From Mesostigma viride (lineage: Eukaryota; Streptophyta; Mesostigmatophyceae; Mesostigmatales; Mesostigmataceae): DNA of 38,839 nt. The stretch's first letter is position 1. Each line of letters begins with the position of its first letter. The position numbers and the translations under genes are program-made. The stretch is from assembly GCA_009746045.1 (NCBI GenBank), contig RPFO01002001.1, forward strand, positions 1 through 38,839, given 5' to 3'. This document shows, piece by piece, positions 1 to 9,137 of the stretch. Below the pieces are notes generated by a model that worked only from the letters and a program-made list of their open reading frames with translations, was not told the origin of the DNA and ran no database searches.

Positions 1-1289
1 AAGAGAGATATTAATTGGCAAGCCAGCCAGCGGGGGCACCACAGGGAGGAGGGCAGGGTCCAGGCGGCAGGGGGCAGGGGGAGCCTTTCTGAAGCTATGA
101 GTCACAGGTCGTGGGGACGGCTGGGGCATGGGGGGCGCAAATGGGGCAGGCCCTCAGCCACCTGCACGTGATGTGGTCAGAGGCAAGTCACAAGCAGGGG
201 CACAGTGGGCAGGTGGGACGGGGCAGGGGACCTGGGGCACGAGCCATGAAACTTATGGCATGGGGAGTGGGGCGTTGGGCAGGCAGGTAGGGGTGGTACA
301 CACGCACATGCCCTGCCATGCCCTGCGATCCCGCAAAAGGGCACCGTGGGGTCTTGTGGGTTGTCACACGTTGTTATGGGGTGCATATTTGCAGGGACAT
401 GAAGATGGGTGACTGCGCCGTAACCGAGACGTGTGTGGTGGCAACATGCCGCCTGGATACCAGCTGGCCTTGCTTCGTTAGATACATTTATGGCTGCATG
501 TGATGGCGTGCCCTTCCCGTGGTCACAGTGGTCACAGTGAGGGCCTGTGGTTGCATCATACTGGTGGTGGTTATAAAGAAGTTAGCGAATACAAAACTGT
601 CTTTCTTAAGATGATTTTGAAGTGGGCATGAGCGATCGTGCACATGCTAACATTTGATGGCCATTCCATGGTGAAGTTGGGAATTGGATGGGATTGTTTG
701 ATAAAGATGCGGTGGTGTGTCTTAAAATGAGCTGTGCTAATCTCATTATTATAAATCAGAGTTGGAACAAACATTGTCTGTATCATGCCCCAACTTGAAC
801 ACTACATGAAGTGTGACACCTATGCTACGTGTGTTGCGGGCTAGCTGTGTCAGCAAACAATTTTAGCTTTTAGCCCTCAAATCGTGTCCAACTCGCGCCT
901 AACAATAGGAGCCAGTTGCACCTTGCATGGTAATGTCCACAAACTAACCTAAAACAGTTTAGTGTCCATACTGGGACCAAAGCACACTCATATAGGGACT
1001 TTGGTCTGGCAGGCCCCCAGCGGCTTGGCCGGCCAGGGCGTCATATTGTGACCTGGCCTGGCCCCAAGGGCATTCCCAAAAGGGTAGGGAAACATGCCAC
1101 GAACTACACCCAGATGTTGCTGGATGACCTACTCGTCCCAGCCATAACTCATAAAAAATGCCTACAATATTTGGAACGAATCCATGCATCGATGCTCCTA
1201 CACCAATCAGTTTTCTGCACCGCCATAGCCTCGACTTTGCATGTACGTAATTATTTCGTCCCTGTGGACCTTTAGCGAGATGACTTGCC
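1..1289. other. Single-copy left flank, no gene recognised
   Basis: The first 560 bases are G-rich on the plus strand with runs such as GGGGCAGGG and a 10-bp tandem duplication (CATGCCCTGC at 307-316 and 317-326). The remainder has mixed composition. Short open frames occur on both strands and overlap, the longest being 137 codons on the minus strand at 959-1372, and none resembles a family I know. No tRNA, splice-site series or promoter could be supported. A short stretch near 850-890 (CAATTTTAGCTTT and neighbours) resembles part of the U-unit tail near 7908, so this flank may hold a degraded fragment of that repeat. Confidence 0.6.
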
Positions 1290-1549
1290 TGAATGTGTTC
1301 AGATGGGGCGCGTGCCAGGAAACGGCTCGAAGCTGGGAAAAGCAGGGGGCTCCGCCTGCGGACGGGCCGCACGAAGCCGAAATTTTATGGCTCCCGCTGG
1401 CCCCCCCGCCTCGGCGCCTTCGGCCACTGCCCTTCGCGCAGCGCGCCCCGCGTGGCGCCGGCGTTCCCGAGGACGCACCCCGCGGGTGTACGCGCCAATC
1501 GCCCGCTCAGGCGCCAAAAAGTCCGGGCCCCGAAGGGGCCCCCAACTTG
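1290..1549 (+). mobile_element. Segment X: GC-rich body with hairpin-CTTG 3' end
   Basis: This is a very GC-rich stretch (clearly richer than either neighbour) with many GGCGCC/GCGCGC words. It ends in a perfect 7-bp hairpin and CTTG directly abutting the first 727-bp monomer. Its body does not resemble the monomers or the U units, yet its right end has the same layout as theirs. Its left end is not defined: 1290 is where composition changes, not a proven boundary. I infer it is the right part of another element of the same terminal class. An overlapping open frame on the plus strand is explained by GC-rich composition. Confidence 0.4.
1525..1549 (+). other. 3' terminal hairpin plus CTTG of segment X
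   Basis: GGGCCCC at 1525-1531 pairs perfectly with GGGGCCC at 1535-1541 around a GAA loop. Four bases (CCAA) follow, then CTTG at 1546-1549 and T at 1550, where the first 727-bp monomer begins. The arrangement matches the ends of the other repeat families in this window, but the stem sequence differs from theirs. Confidence 0.7.
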
Positions 1550-2493
1550 TTGCCCTTTATACTACTTTTATGTCGGCCCATTTGTTCCGCAAACTCTTCC
1601 GGCAAACGTTGTCCGTACCCGAGTAGCGCAAAAATCGGAACGCACAATTTGTTTCCACAAAATCTTTACGCAGATCGCGTCCGTAGGCTTTCTAGCAGCC
1701 TGTCACCGCGTAGCGTCCGGCGCCCAAACTCTTCTAAGACGAGTAGCCAAACAAATGCGTGCCAACCGACAATCAGTAAAAGCGTTTCGAGTGCAAACGG
1801 CCGTAACCGCGTCGTAACGGTTAATTTTTCCGAGTAGCTAAGCGCCTAAGCCTTGCGTTTCGAGTTGAGCTTGAAATTGGCCTAGGCGTTTGGAACGGAC
1901 GAGGGAAGTTGGCAAGGAAAACGGCGAGGAGAGGACAGATTCAAGGGGTATTCGGCGGTTGCTAGCAAAAAGTGAGAAATCTGACGGACGGACCTGACAC
2001 AGCGAACATTTGCTCAGTGAACAAAACGAGTTCAGACGTCAAGAGGACCCACCCCACCATCTTACTAACAAACGGGGCTATATGATAGAGGACCTTCCTT
2101 TCTTGTAGAGGACCCACCCCACCATCTTACTAACAAACGGGGCCATATGATAGAGGACCCTCCTTTTGTGTAGAGGACCCACCTTCAAGCGAGAAAGCTG
2201 ACGGACGGACCTGACGTGCTGACATACCAGGTTTAGTTGCGGTTCGGTTCAGCCACCGGCTTCCCAAAATAGGCCAGCAAACCGTCCGGCACCATGAATT
2301 TGCATGGAATCGTGGCGTAATCCATGGAATCACAGGATGTGGCCTGCCGTACAGGTTCGGCTGTCTTGCTAGTGGGCGGGCTGTGTGAGCGGGAGTGTAC
2401 GGCTGTGCTGGTACTCGCCGTTGAGGCACAAAAAGCCGTTGAGGCACAGAATCTGCCAAGTAGCGGGGTTCGGGGGCGGAGCCCCCGATCTTG
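1550..2493 (+). repeat. Subtype E monomer, first copy of array 1
   Basis: This copy diverges most from the others. It begins like the rest (TTGCCCTTTATACTAC) but continues CTTTTATGTCGGCCC, and its middle differs from subtypes A to D. A 217-bp insertion accounts for its length of 944 bp against 727. Edge monomers of tandem arrays are commonly the most diverged because they escape homogenisation; that is general knowledge of satellites, applied here by inference. Confidence 0.85.
1999..2215. repeat. 217-bp insertion with 65-bp tandem repeats
   Basis: The insertion contains two copies and the start of a third of a 65-bp repeat beginning AGAGGACCCACC at 2042, 2107 and 2172. The two full copies differ at only a few positions. 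It is bracketed by a 25-bp direct repeat (1974-1998 and 2191-2215, key words GAGAAA and CTGACGGACGGACC), which is itself part of the normal monomer. The bracketing is compatible with an insertion accompanied by duplication of monomer sequence, or with unequal exchange. I do not recognise the inserted sequence. Confidence 0.8.
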
Positions 2494-3197
2494 TTGCCCT
2501 TTATACTACTTTTTGGCTGCGCAAACTCTTCCGCAAACTCTTCCGGCAAACGTTGTCCGTACACTAGTAGCGCGAAAATCGGAACGCAAAATTTGTTTCC
2601 ACAAAATCTTTCAGCAAATCGTGTCCGTAGGCTTTCTAGCGGCCTGTCACCGCGTAGCGTCCGGCGCCCAAACTCTTCTAAGACGAGTAGCCAAACAACC
2701 TCCAGCCAATTTCGCCAGCATTAGAGGAAATATACGTAACGGCTGAGTAACGGTCTAATACATTTAGTAGCTCAGCGTAGGAGCGAGCCAAAACGATGCG
2801 TGCCAAGTTGAGCTTGAAATTGGCCTAGGCGTTTGGAACGGACGAGGGAAATTGGCAGGGAAAACGGCGAGGAGAGGACCGATTCAAGGGGTATTTGGCG
2901 GTTGCTGGCAAAAAGCGAGAAAGCTGACGGACGGATCTGACGTACTGACATAACAGGTTTAGTTGCGGTTCGGTTCAGCCACCGGCTTCCCAAAATAGGC
3001 CAGCAAACCGTCCGGCACCATGAGTTTGCATGGAATCGAGGCGTAATCCAGGGGATCACAGGCTGTGGCCGGCCGTACAGGTTCGGCTGTCTTGCTAGTG
3101 GGCGGGCTGTGTGAGCGGGAGTGTACGGCTGTGCTGGTACTCGCCGTTGAGGCACAAAAAGCCGTTGAGGCACAGAATCTGCCAAGTAGCGGGGGTT

Positions 3198-3220
3198 CGG
3201 GGGCGGAGCCCCCGATCTTG
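3198..3220 (+). other. 3' terminal hairpin plus CTTG of the 727-bp monomer (example)
   Basis: CGGGGGC at 3198-3204 pairs perfectly with GCCCCCG at 3208-3214 around a GGA loop. AT follows, then CTTG at 3217-3220. The same structure ends the other monomers. CTTG starts at 2490, 3943 and 4670 in array 1. In array 2, the CTTG ending each monomer starts at 26796, 27524, 28252, 28989, 29717, 30444, 31171, 31898, 32626, 33363, 34091, 34818, 35545, 36272, 36999 and 37727. The spacer between stem and CTTG is only 2 nt, shorter than usual for Helitron 3' hairpins. Confidence 0.85.
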
Positions 3221-5153
3221 TTGCCCTTTATACTACTTTTTGGCTGCGCAAACTCTTCCGCAAACTCTTCCGGCAAACGTTGTCCGTACACTAGTAGCGC
3301 GAAAATCGGAACGCAAAATTTGTTTCCACAAAATCTTTCAGCAAATCGTGTCCGTAGGCTTTCTAGCGGCCTGTCACCGCGTAGCGTCCGGCGCCCAAAC
3401 TCTTCTAAGACGAGTAGCCAAACAACCTCCAGCCAATTTCGCCAGCATTAGAGGAAATATACGTAACGGCGGAGTAACGGTCTAATACATTTAGTAGCTC
3501 AGCGTAGGAGCGAGCCAAAACGATGCGTGCCAAGTTGAGCTTGAAATTGGCCTAGGCGTTTGGAACGGACGAGGGAAATTGGCAGGGAAAACGGCGAGGA
3601 GAGGACCGATTCAAGGGGTATTTGGCGGTTGCTGGCAAAAAGCGAGAAAGCTGACGGACGGATCTGACGTACTGACATAACAGGTTTAGTTGCGGTTCGG
3701 TTCAGCCACCGGCTTCCCAAAATAGGCCAGCAAACCGTCCGGCACCATGAGTTTGCATGGAATCGAGGCGTAATCCAGGGGATCACAGGCTGTGGCCGGC
3801 CGTACAGGTTCGGCTGTCTTGCTAGTGGGCGGGCTGTGTGAGCGGGAGTGTACGGCTGTGCTGGTACTCGCCGTTGAGGCACAAAAGCCGTTGAGGCACA
3901 GAATCTGCCAAGTAGCGGGGGTTCGGGGGCGGAGCCCCCGATCTTGTTGCCCTTTATACTACTTTTTGGCTGCGCAAACTCTTCCGCAAACTCTTCCGGC
4001 AAACGTTGTCCGTACACTAGTAGCGCGAAAATCGGAACGCAAAATTTGTTTCCACAAAATCTTTCAGCAAATCGTGTCCGTAGGCTTTCTAGCGGCCTGT
4101 CACCGCGTAGCGTCCGGCGCCCAAACTCTTCTAAGACGAGTAGCCAAACAACCTCCAGCCAATTTCGCCAGCATTAGAGGAAATATACGTAACGGCTGAG
4201 TAACGGTCTAATACATTTAGTAGCTCAGCGTAGGAGCGAGCCAAAACGATGCGTGCCAAGTTGAGCTTGAAATTGGCCTAGGCGTTTGGAACGGACGAGG
4301 GAAATTGGCAGGGAAAACGGCGAGGAGAGGACCGATTCAAGGGGTATTTGGCGGTTGCTGGCAAAAAGCGAGAAAGCTGACGGACGGATCTGACGTACTG
4401 ACATAACAGGTTTAGTTGCGGTTCGGTTCAGCCACCGGCTTCCCAAAATAGGCCAGCAAACCGTCCGGCACCATGAGTTTGCATGGAATCGAGGCGTAAT
4501 CCAGGGGATCACAGGCTGTGGCCGGCCGTACAGGTTCGGCTGTCTTGCTAGTGGGCGGGCTGTGTGAGCGGGAGTGTACGGCTGTGCTGGTACTCGCCGT
4601 TGAGGCACAAAAAGCCGTTGAGGCACAGAATCTGCCAAGTAGCGGGGGTTCGGGGGCGGAGCCCCCGATCTTGTCCCCTACTAGTAACTACGATTTATGA
4701 AGCCCGAAAACTTTGGCCGCGGCCGTAGGCCGGAAGTGGGGCCGTCCCCCGCGCCCCCTAGCGCGGGAGCGGACGACGTCCAGGACCGTAGCGAGATGGC
4801 CAGTCGGCGTAGTACAAAGAAAATCCCCAAACCTTGGAGATCGAGTCTCAGGAATTCTGAACGGGTGCTGAAACGCTGAACAGGTTCAGACTTTTGCGGG
4901 CAGGTGGGGCGTCTCGCCAATCCGCGCGGCCTCAGGACATTACGGCGCGTTGACTCTTTTAAGCGTCAAACAAAAAGTCGCGAACTGATATCTGTACTAA
5001 AACTTTTCAAGGCACAGGACGTGGGATGTCAAATTTGATAAGCAAGCGAGACGAAATGACAGTTCTGAAGGAAAGCGTTTTCAGCCGTGCTGAACGGAAA
5101 CGTTCGCGCCTGAACAGGGGAAATAGAATCAAACGAGACGGAATTTTCAGTTA

Positions 5154-5184
5154 GCGATAGCCCCCCTCCCCCACTTTTTTCTTG
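5154..5184 (+). other. Relic U-type 3' terminus inside U1
   Basis: The sequence GCGATAGC, C-run, TCCCCCAC, T6, CTTG matches the right half of the terminal hairpin and the end of the U unit, with one C fewer. The left arm of the hairpin (GGGGAGGGGGGGC) is missing. The beta flank starts right after it (CTGGGCAGTGGG). This suggests that alpha once ended in its own hairpin-CTTG terminus and that beta is a separate element joined behind it. Confidence 0.75.
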
Positions 5185-6293
5185 CTGGGCAGTGGGAACT
5201 GGGAATTATTGGCAAAGCGTGCGGCATGCTCGGGGCGAAAAACAAAGTGACGTGCTGCGCGAGCAATTTTCCTTGTGCTGGCTGGCGATGGCAGGCAACG
5301 TAGGCTAGAAAATTGGGATGGGGAATGCGCAGCCATGGTTTTATACGTCAAAATTTTATGTTTGAAGAGCAAGTGCGAAATTTTATGAGCTGGAGGTGCG
5401 TCAACGGAGTGATACCTGCGTGGGAGAGGTCCGTGTCGCTATGGCGACCTGGAAATGGAATGTCGTTGTAGATTTAGGTATTGTAGTATCATGCTTAACT
5501 GCTTTACGTATTGGATGCCTAGTGAAATCAGTTTGCTGTTCGTGGAAGGCTTGGGGTGTGGCCAACGAGCTTCTGCTGTCGCCGCATCATATTGGAAAGA
5601 ACGCTGGATTTTTTGCCACGGGACGTAACCGGCGATGCCGATTGTGAGGCGTTTGTTTCGATGACCGGGGTAGTACCTGCTCTCTTTCTGATGCATTTTC
5701 ATGGTTGCGTTCTTTCCATTTCGCCGAATCCACCTAGTCGCAGCAAAGACATAGCGTAGCAAGGGTTTTTAAAAACGCAGATTAGCCGTGCAGGACGCCA
5801 TCTTCATGGTCCTTCGCATGTCCTGTGTGAACGTCCGTTGCCCAAGGATCTGTGATGCTTTTTTCTGGAATATACTGGGCGGTGAAAGCCCCTCTGGATG
5901 CTTGCCTGGTCACGGGTTTGGGGCGTCATTTACTGCTGTACTCGCTGACATTCATGGTGCTTTCTGCGTAAGCTGACTTGCTTCGCACGTGGATTTTGAC
6001 TGGACTGAAGAGCGCGTCTGGTAGCATGTTTACGTGGTGTATAAGGTGATCAATCAACCATTTGTTTATAGAAGGTGTGACAATAGAAGGTGTGTTATAT
6101 ATTTCTTCATCAAGCATGTCAAAAGTAATCTCCACTCGCTTACAACCTGAATTTTGCTTTGCTGGGTCTGCTGTGTTTGTGTCTCACTGTGCAGGCTATC
6201 CCCTTGGTTGATCAACCAGGTGATTTTTGGTGGCAGCGGGGCCATATACTCTTCTTGGTGTTTTTCATCCATGGCATGTCAACCAACGCATGC
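5185..6293 (+). repeat. Beta left flank (conserved, about 1.1 kb), copy in U1
   Basis: The same block recurs at 9260-10350, 13957-15046 and 18829-19931. It is the most normal-looking part of the unit, with balanced composition. It contains a perfect 14-bp palindrome TGGTTGATCAACCA (6205-6218). Just before this lies a pyrimidine-rich stretch ending in GTGCAG at 6188-6193, which looks like a 3' splice acceptor. Short frames (83 codons at 5396-5647 plus; about 107-126 codons on the minus strand over 5439-5762 and its equivalents) are conserved only because the copies are recent; none matches a family I know. Beta could be a captured host fragment, but nothing proves it. Confidence 0.7.
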
Positions 6294-7602
6294 ATGCCAG
6301 CCCCTCCCACACCCACGCACACATGTTAGCTATACCCCACAAACCCACGCATGGATTCCAGCCACCCCCCACATGCCCGCATGCATGCCAGCCACCCCAC
6401 CAATCCACGCACGCATGCCAGCCACCCCCACACCCACGCACGCATGCCAGCCACCCCACAACCCACTTATGCATTCCAGCAACCCCCACAGCCACTTACG
6501 CATGCCAGCCACCCCCCACACCCACGCACGCATGGCAGCCACCCCACGAACCCACGCACGCGTGCCAGCCCCCCCTTAAAACCACGCATGCATGGCAGCT
6601 CCCCACCACACCCACGCATGCATGCCACTCCCCCCGCCAACCACCCACGCATGCCAGCCCCCCGACACACGCATGGCAGCCCCCCCACACACCCACGCAC
6701 GCATGCCAGCCCTACCCCACATGCAGGCATGCATGCCAGCCACCCCCCACACCCACGCATGCATGCCAGCCCCTCCCACACCCACCCCCGCATGCCAGCT
6801 ACCCCACAAACCCACGCATGCATGCCAGCGACCCCCCACATGCACGCATGCATGCCAGCCACCCCACCAACCCACGCACGCATGCCAGCCCATCACAAAC
6901 CCGCTTATGCATGCCAGCCACCCCCCACACCCACGTACGCATGCCAGCCACCCCACACACCCACGCACGCATGGCAGCCACCCCACCAACCCACACACGC
7001 GTGCCAGCCCCCCCTAACCCCACGCATGCATGGCAGCCCCCCACCACACCCACGCATGCATGCCACTCCCCCCCCACACCCACGCACGCATGCGAGCCCC
7101 CCACACACCCACGCACGCATGCGAGCCCCCCACACACCCACGCACGCATGCCAGCCCCCCCCACATGCACGCATGCATGCCAGCCACCCCACCAACCCAC
7201 TTATGCATGCCAGCCACCCCCGTCACCAACGTACGCATGGCAGCTCCCCACCACACCCACGCATGCATGCCACTCCCCCCCCACACCCATGCGTGCATGG
7301 CAGCTCCCCCCAAACCCACGCATGCATGCCAGCCCATCACAAACCCATGCACGCATGCCACCCCCCACACCCACTTACGCATGCCAGCCACCCCACACAC
7401 CCACGCACGCATGGCAGCCACCCCACGAACCCACACACGCGTGCCAGCCCCCCCCTAACCCCACGCATGCATGGCAGCCCCCCACCACACCCACGCATGC
7501 ATGCCACTCCCCCCCACACCCACGCACGCATGCGAGCCCCCCCCACACCCACGCACGCATGCGAGGCCCCCCCACACCCACGCAAGCATGCCAGCCCCCC
7601 CC
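6294..7602. repeat. CA-rich minisatellite of U1 (about 1.3 kb)
   Basis: The tandem repeat is about 29 to 31 bp with core words CCAGCCACCCC, CACCCACGCA and CGCATGC. The plus strand is almost all C and A with GCATGCATGC palindromes; the minus strand has repeated G3-G8 runs. All three plus frames and the minus frames stay open because stop codons need T-containing words that are rare here. Repeat lengths other than multiples of three shift the frame. Only one CCACATGCAGGCATG variant block is present (near 6715), so this is the least expanded copy. Confidence 0.95.
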
Positions 7603-8209
7603 ATGAAGTCATAGTGGGCACCACGGAGTCATGCTATGATTTAATTTTTTCAATTTAATAATGGGAATGACGGATGGTGCATGTGTGAACAAAGGAATGA
7701 AAGGATTGCCACTCAATGAATATTAATTAATGATGAAAATGGGAGTTTGCATGGGAGTGTTTGGTCCTTATGGCTGGCTTGCAAAAAGCAGTACCCAATT
7801 TCGAAGTATTTGACAGCGAAATATCTGTAAAGTATATCGCATGGTATAATTAATTAATGAATGGTACGCTGAAATTCATTGTGCGGGCTCTCTCTGCACG
7901 TGATAAACAATTTTAGCTTTGAGGGCATGCAACAAGACATGCTAGCATTGAAATGAAATTAAATTATAACATGACTTGTTGGGAGATCATGTACGACATG
8001 TAGCATAATTACGTACATGGCCACAATTGTCCAATCAGGGCCCTCCTCTAGGTAGACTGTGCTAGGCAATTACAATTAGACAAATAAGGTCAAAAAAGGT
8101 TTAATTCTTCACCTACCTCCATCCATCCAGCAAGGGAATATGTTAGCCAGTGCTACATGATGATCTCCCAACGGAGTCATGTTATGATGCGAAATAGTTC
8201 AGGATAAAA

Positions 8210-8386
8210 TTTGTCAGAATTTCACTGGCGATACGAACGTAACGAAATTTCCAAGTATCCGACGCCGAAATATCATTGTTGTATCGAATGGTATGCTGAA
8301 ATTCATTGTGGTCAAGTCCGAGCTGATAAATTTGTCAGAAATTTCATTTTCGATACGAACGTGACGAAATTTCCAAGTATCTCACG
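8210..8386. repeat. 121-bp subrepeats in the U tail
   Basis: The word TTTGTCAGAA starts at 8210 and again at 8331, a period of 121 bp. Each copy carries CGATACGAACGT, GACGAAATTTCCAAGTAT (or AACGAAATTTCC) and a TATCGAATGGTATGCTG word. The second copy is cut short where the GC-rich part begins. A degenerate relative lies at about 7797-7890. Related copies occur in the other tails and in the alpha part of U4. Confidence 0.85.
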
Positions 8387-8586
8387 CTCGGAGAGCTTCC
8401 ACGGTGTTGACGGGGAAGGGTCCGTTGCGCGTGGCGCACGGCGGCGGTTCGTCCCGGTCGGAATCGTCCGCCCGCGCGTCCTCCGTGGAAGGGTCTTGGC
8501 GCGTCGCGCGGGCCGGTGCGGTTGGCGCCCAGAAGGTCGACTATCGGCCTCTGGGCCGCTAGCGGCGAGTCACGTCCTCTCAAGTC

Positions 8587-8629
8587 GGGGAGGGGGGGCG
8601 ATAGCCCCCCCTCCCCCACTTTTTTCTTG
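8587..8629 (+). other. 3' terminal hairpin plus T-run plus CTTG of the U unit
   Basis: GGGGAGGGGGGGC (8587-8599) pairs perfectly with the 13 bases at 8604-8616 around a GATA loop. CACTTTTTT follows, then CTTG at 8626-8629. The same structure is at 13282-13311, 17979-18008 and 26030-26059, each followed by CTTG. A hairpin with a T6 run would also look like a transcription terminator if read out of context, but its fixed position at element boundaries favours a structural terminus. Confidence 0.85.
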
Positions 8630-9024
8630 TCCCCTACTAGTAACTACGATTTATGAAGCCCGAAAACTTTGGCCGAGGCCGTAGGCCGAAGGTGGGGCCG
8701 TCCCCCGCGCCCCCTAGCGCGGGAGCGGACGACGTACAGGACCGTAGCGAGATGGCCAATCGCGTAGTACAAAGAAATCCCCAAACCTTGGAGATCGAGT
8801 CTCACATTCCTGAACGGGTGCTGAAACGCTGAACACGTTCAGGGTTTCGCGGGCAGGTGGGGCGTCTCGCCAATCCGCGCGGCCTCAGGACGGTACGGCG
8901 CGTTGACTTATTTAACCGTCAAACAAAAAGTCGCGAACCGATATCTGTACTAAAACTTTTCGGGGCACAGGACGTGGGATGTCAAATTTGATAAGCAAGC
9001 GAGACGAAATGACAGTTACGTGCT

Positions 9025-9137
9025 GAACGGAAACGTTCGCGCCTGAACAGGGGAAATAGAATCAAACGAGACGGAATTTTCAGTTAGGAACGAAAACGTT
9101 CATGAAGCGTCTAAAGATGTGATGAACGGAAACGTTC
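9025..9137. repeat. Cluster of GAACG-NAAA-CGTTC hairpins (U2 alpha)
   Basis: Three short hairpins with identical 5-bp arms (GAACG/CGTTC) and a 4-nt GAAA or AAAA loop lie at 9025-9038, 9088-9101 and 9124-9137. Equivalents: 5092-5105 in U1; 13722-13735, 13785-13798 and 13821-13834 in U3; 18417-18430 and 18478-18491 in U4, followed by a copy with a broken right arm near 18502. Words CCTGAACAGG and CCTGAATAGG follow several of them. Confidence 0.85.

Larger units (their letters stand above)
1550..4673 (+). repeat. Array 1: four tandem monomers of about 727 bp
   Basis: Monomers run 1550-2493 (944 bp, subtype E with an insertion), 2494-3220 (727), 3221-3946 (726) and 3947-4673 (727). Boundaries are set at the recurrent hairpin followed by CTTG, with the next monomer starting TTGCCCTTTATACTAC. 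The last three are subtype A (marker GTACACTAGTAGCGCG) and nearly identical. The 726-bp copy lacks one A in an A5 run near 3882, which fuses two open frames and shows the frames are not maintained. Each monomer also contains an 18-bp tandem duplication (GCCGTTGAGGCACA words). The array stops exactly at CTTG, where U1 begins. Confidence 0.95.
4674..8629 (+). mobile_element. Unit U1 (3956 bp)
   Basis: Order: alpha part 4674-5153, relic terminus 5154-5184, beta left flank 5185-6293, minisatellite 6294-7602, tail 7603-8629. It is the shortest and most divergent copy. It lacks the AACT/TAAG-rich tract found in the alpha part of U2 and U3, and carries a small inverted segment at 5766-5781 relative to the others. 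It abuts array 1 directly at 4673/4674. No transposase or Rep/helicase frame is visible, so if mobile it would be non-autonomous. Confidence 0.6.
7603..8629 (+). repeat. U-unit tail (about 1.0 kb), copy in U1
   Basis: The tail is AT-rich for the first 600 bases (TTAATTAATGA, TATAATTAATTAATG), then has 121-bp subrepeats, then a GC-rich stretch from about 8390 leading to the terminal hairpin. Equivalent tails lie at 12290-13324, 16987-18021 and, split by an insertion, 23293-26072. The sharp change from AT-rich to GC-rich suggests at least two sources. No gene is recognised. The intact TTAA at 7854-7857 corresponds to the insertion target used in U4. Confidence 0.8.

Noticed and set aside
128-412. 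Short frames in the G-rich left flank
   Set aside because: Open frames on both strands over low-complexity G-rich DNA, with no similarity to a known family and no supporting signals.
8587-8625. Intrinsic transcription terminator (GC hairpin plus T6)
   Set aside because: It occurs exactly at unit ends and is replaced by T-less hairpins of different sequence in the other families; a structural element end explains all cases better.
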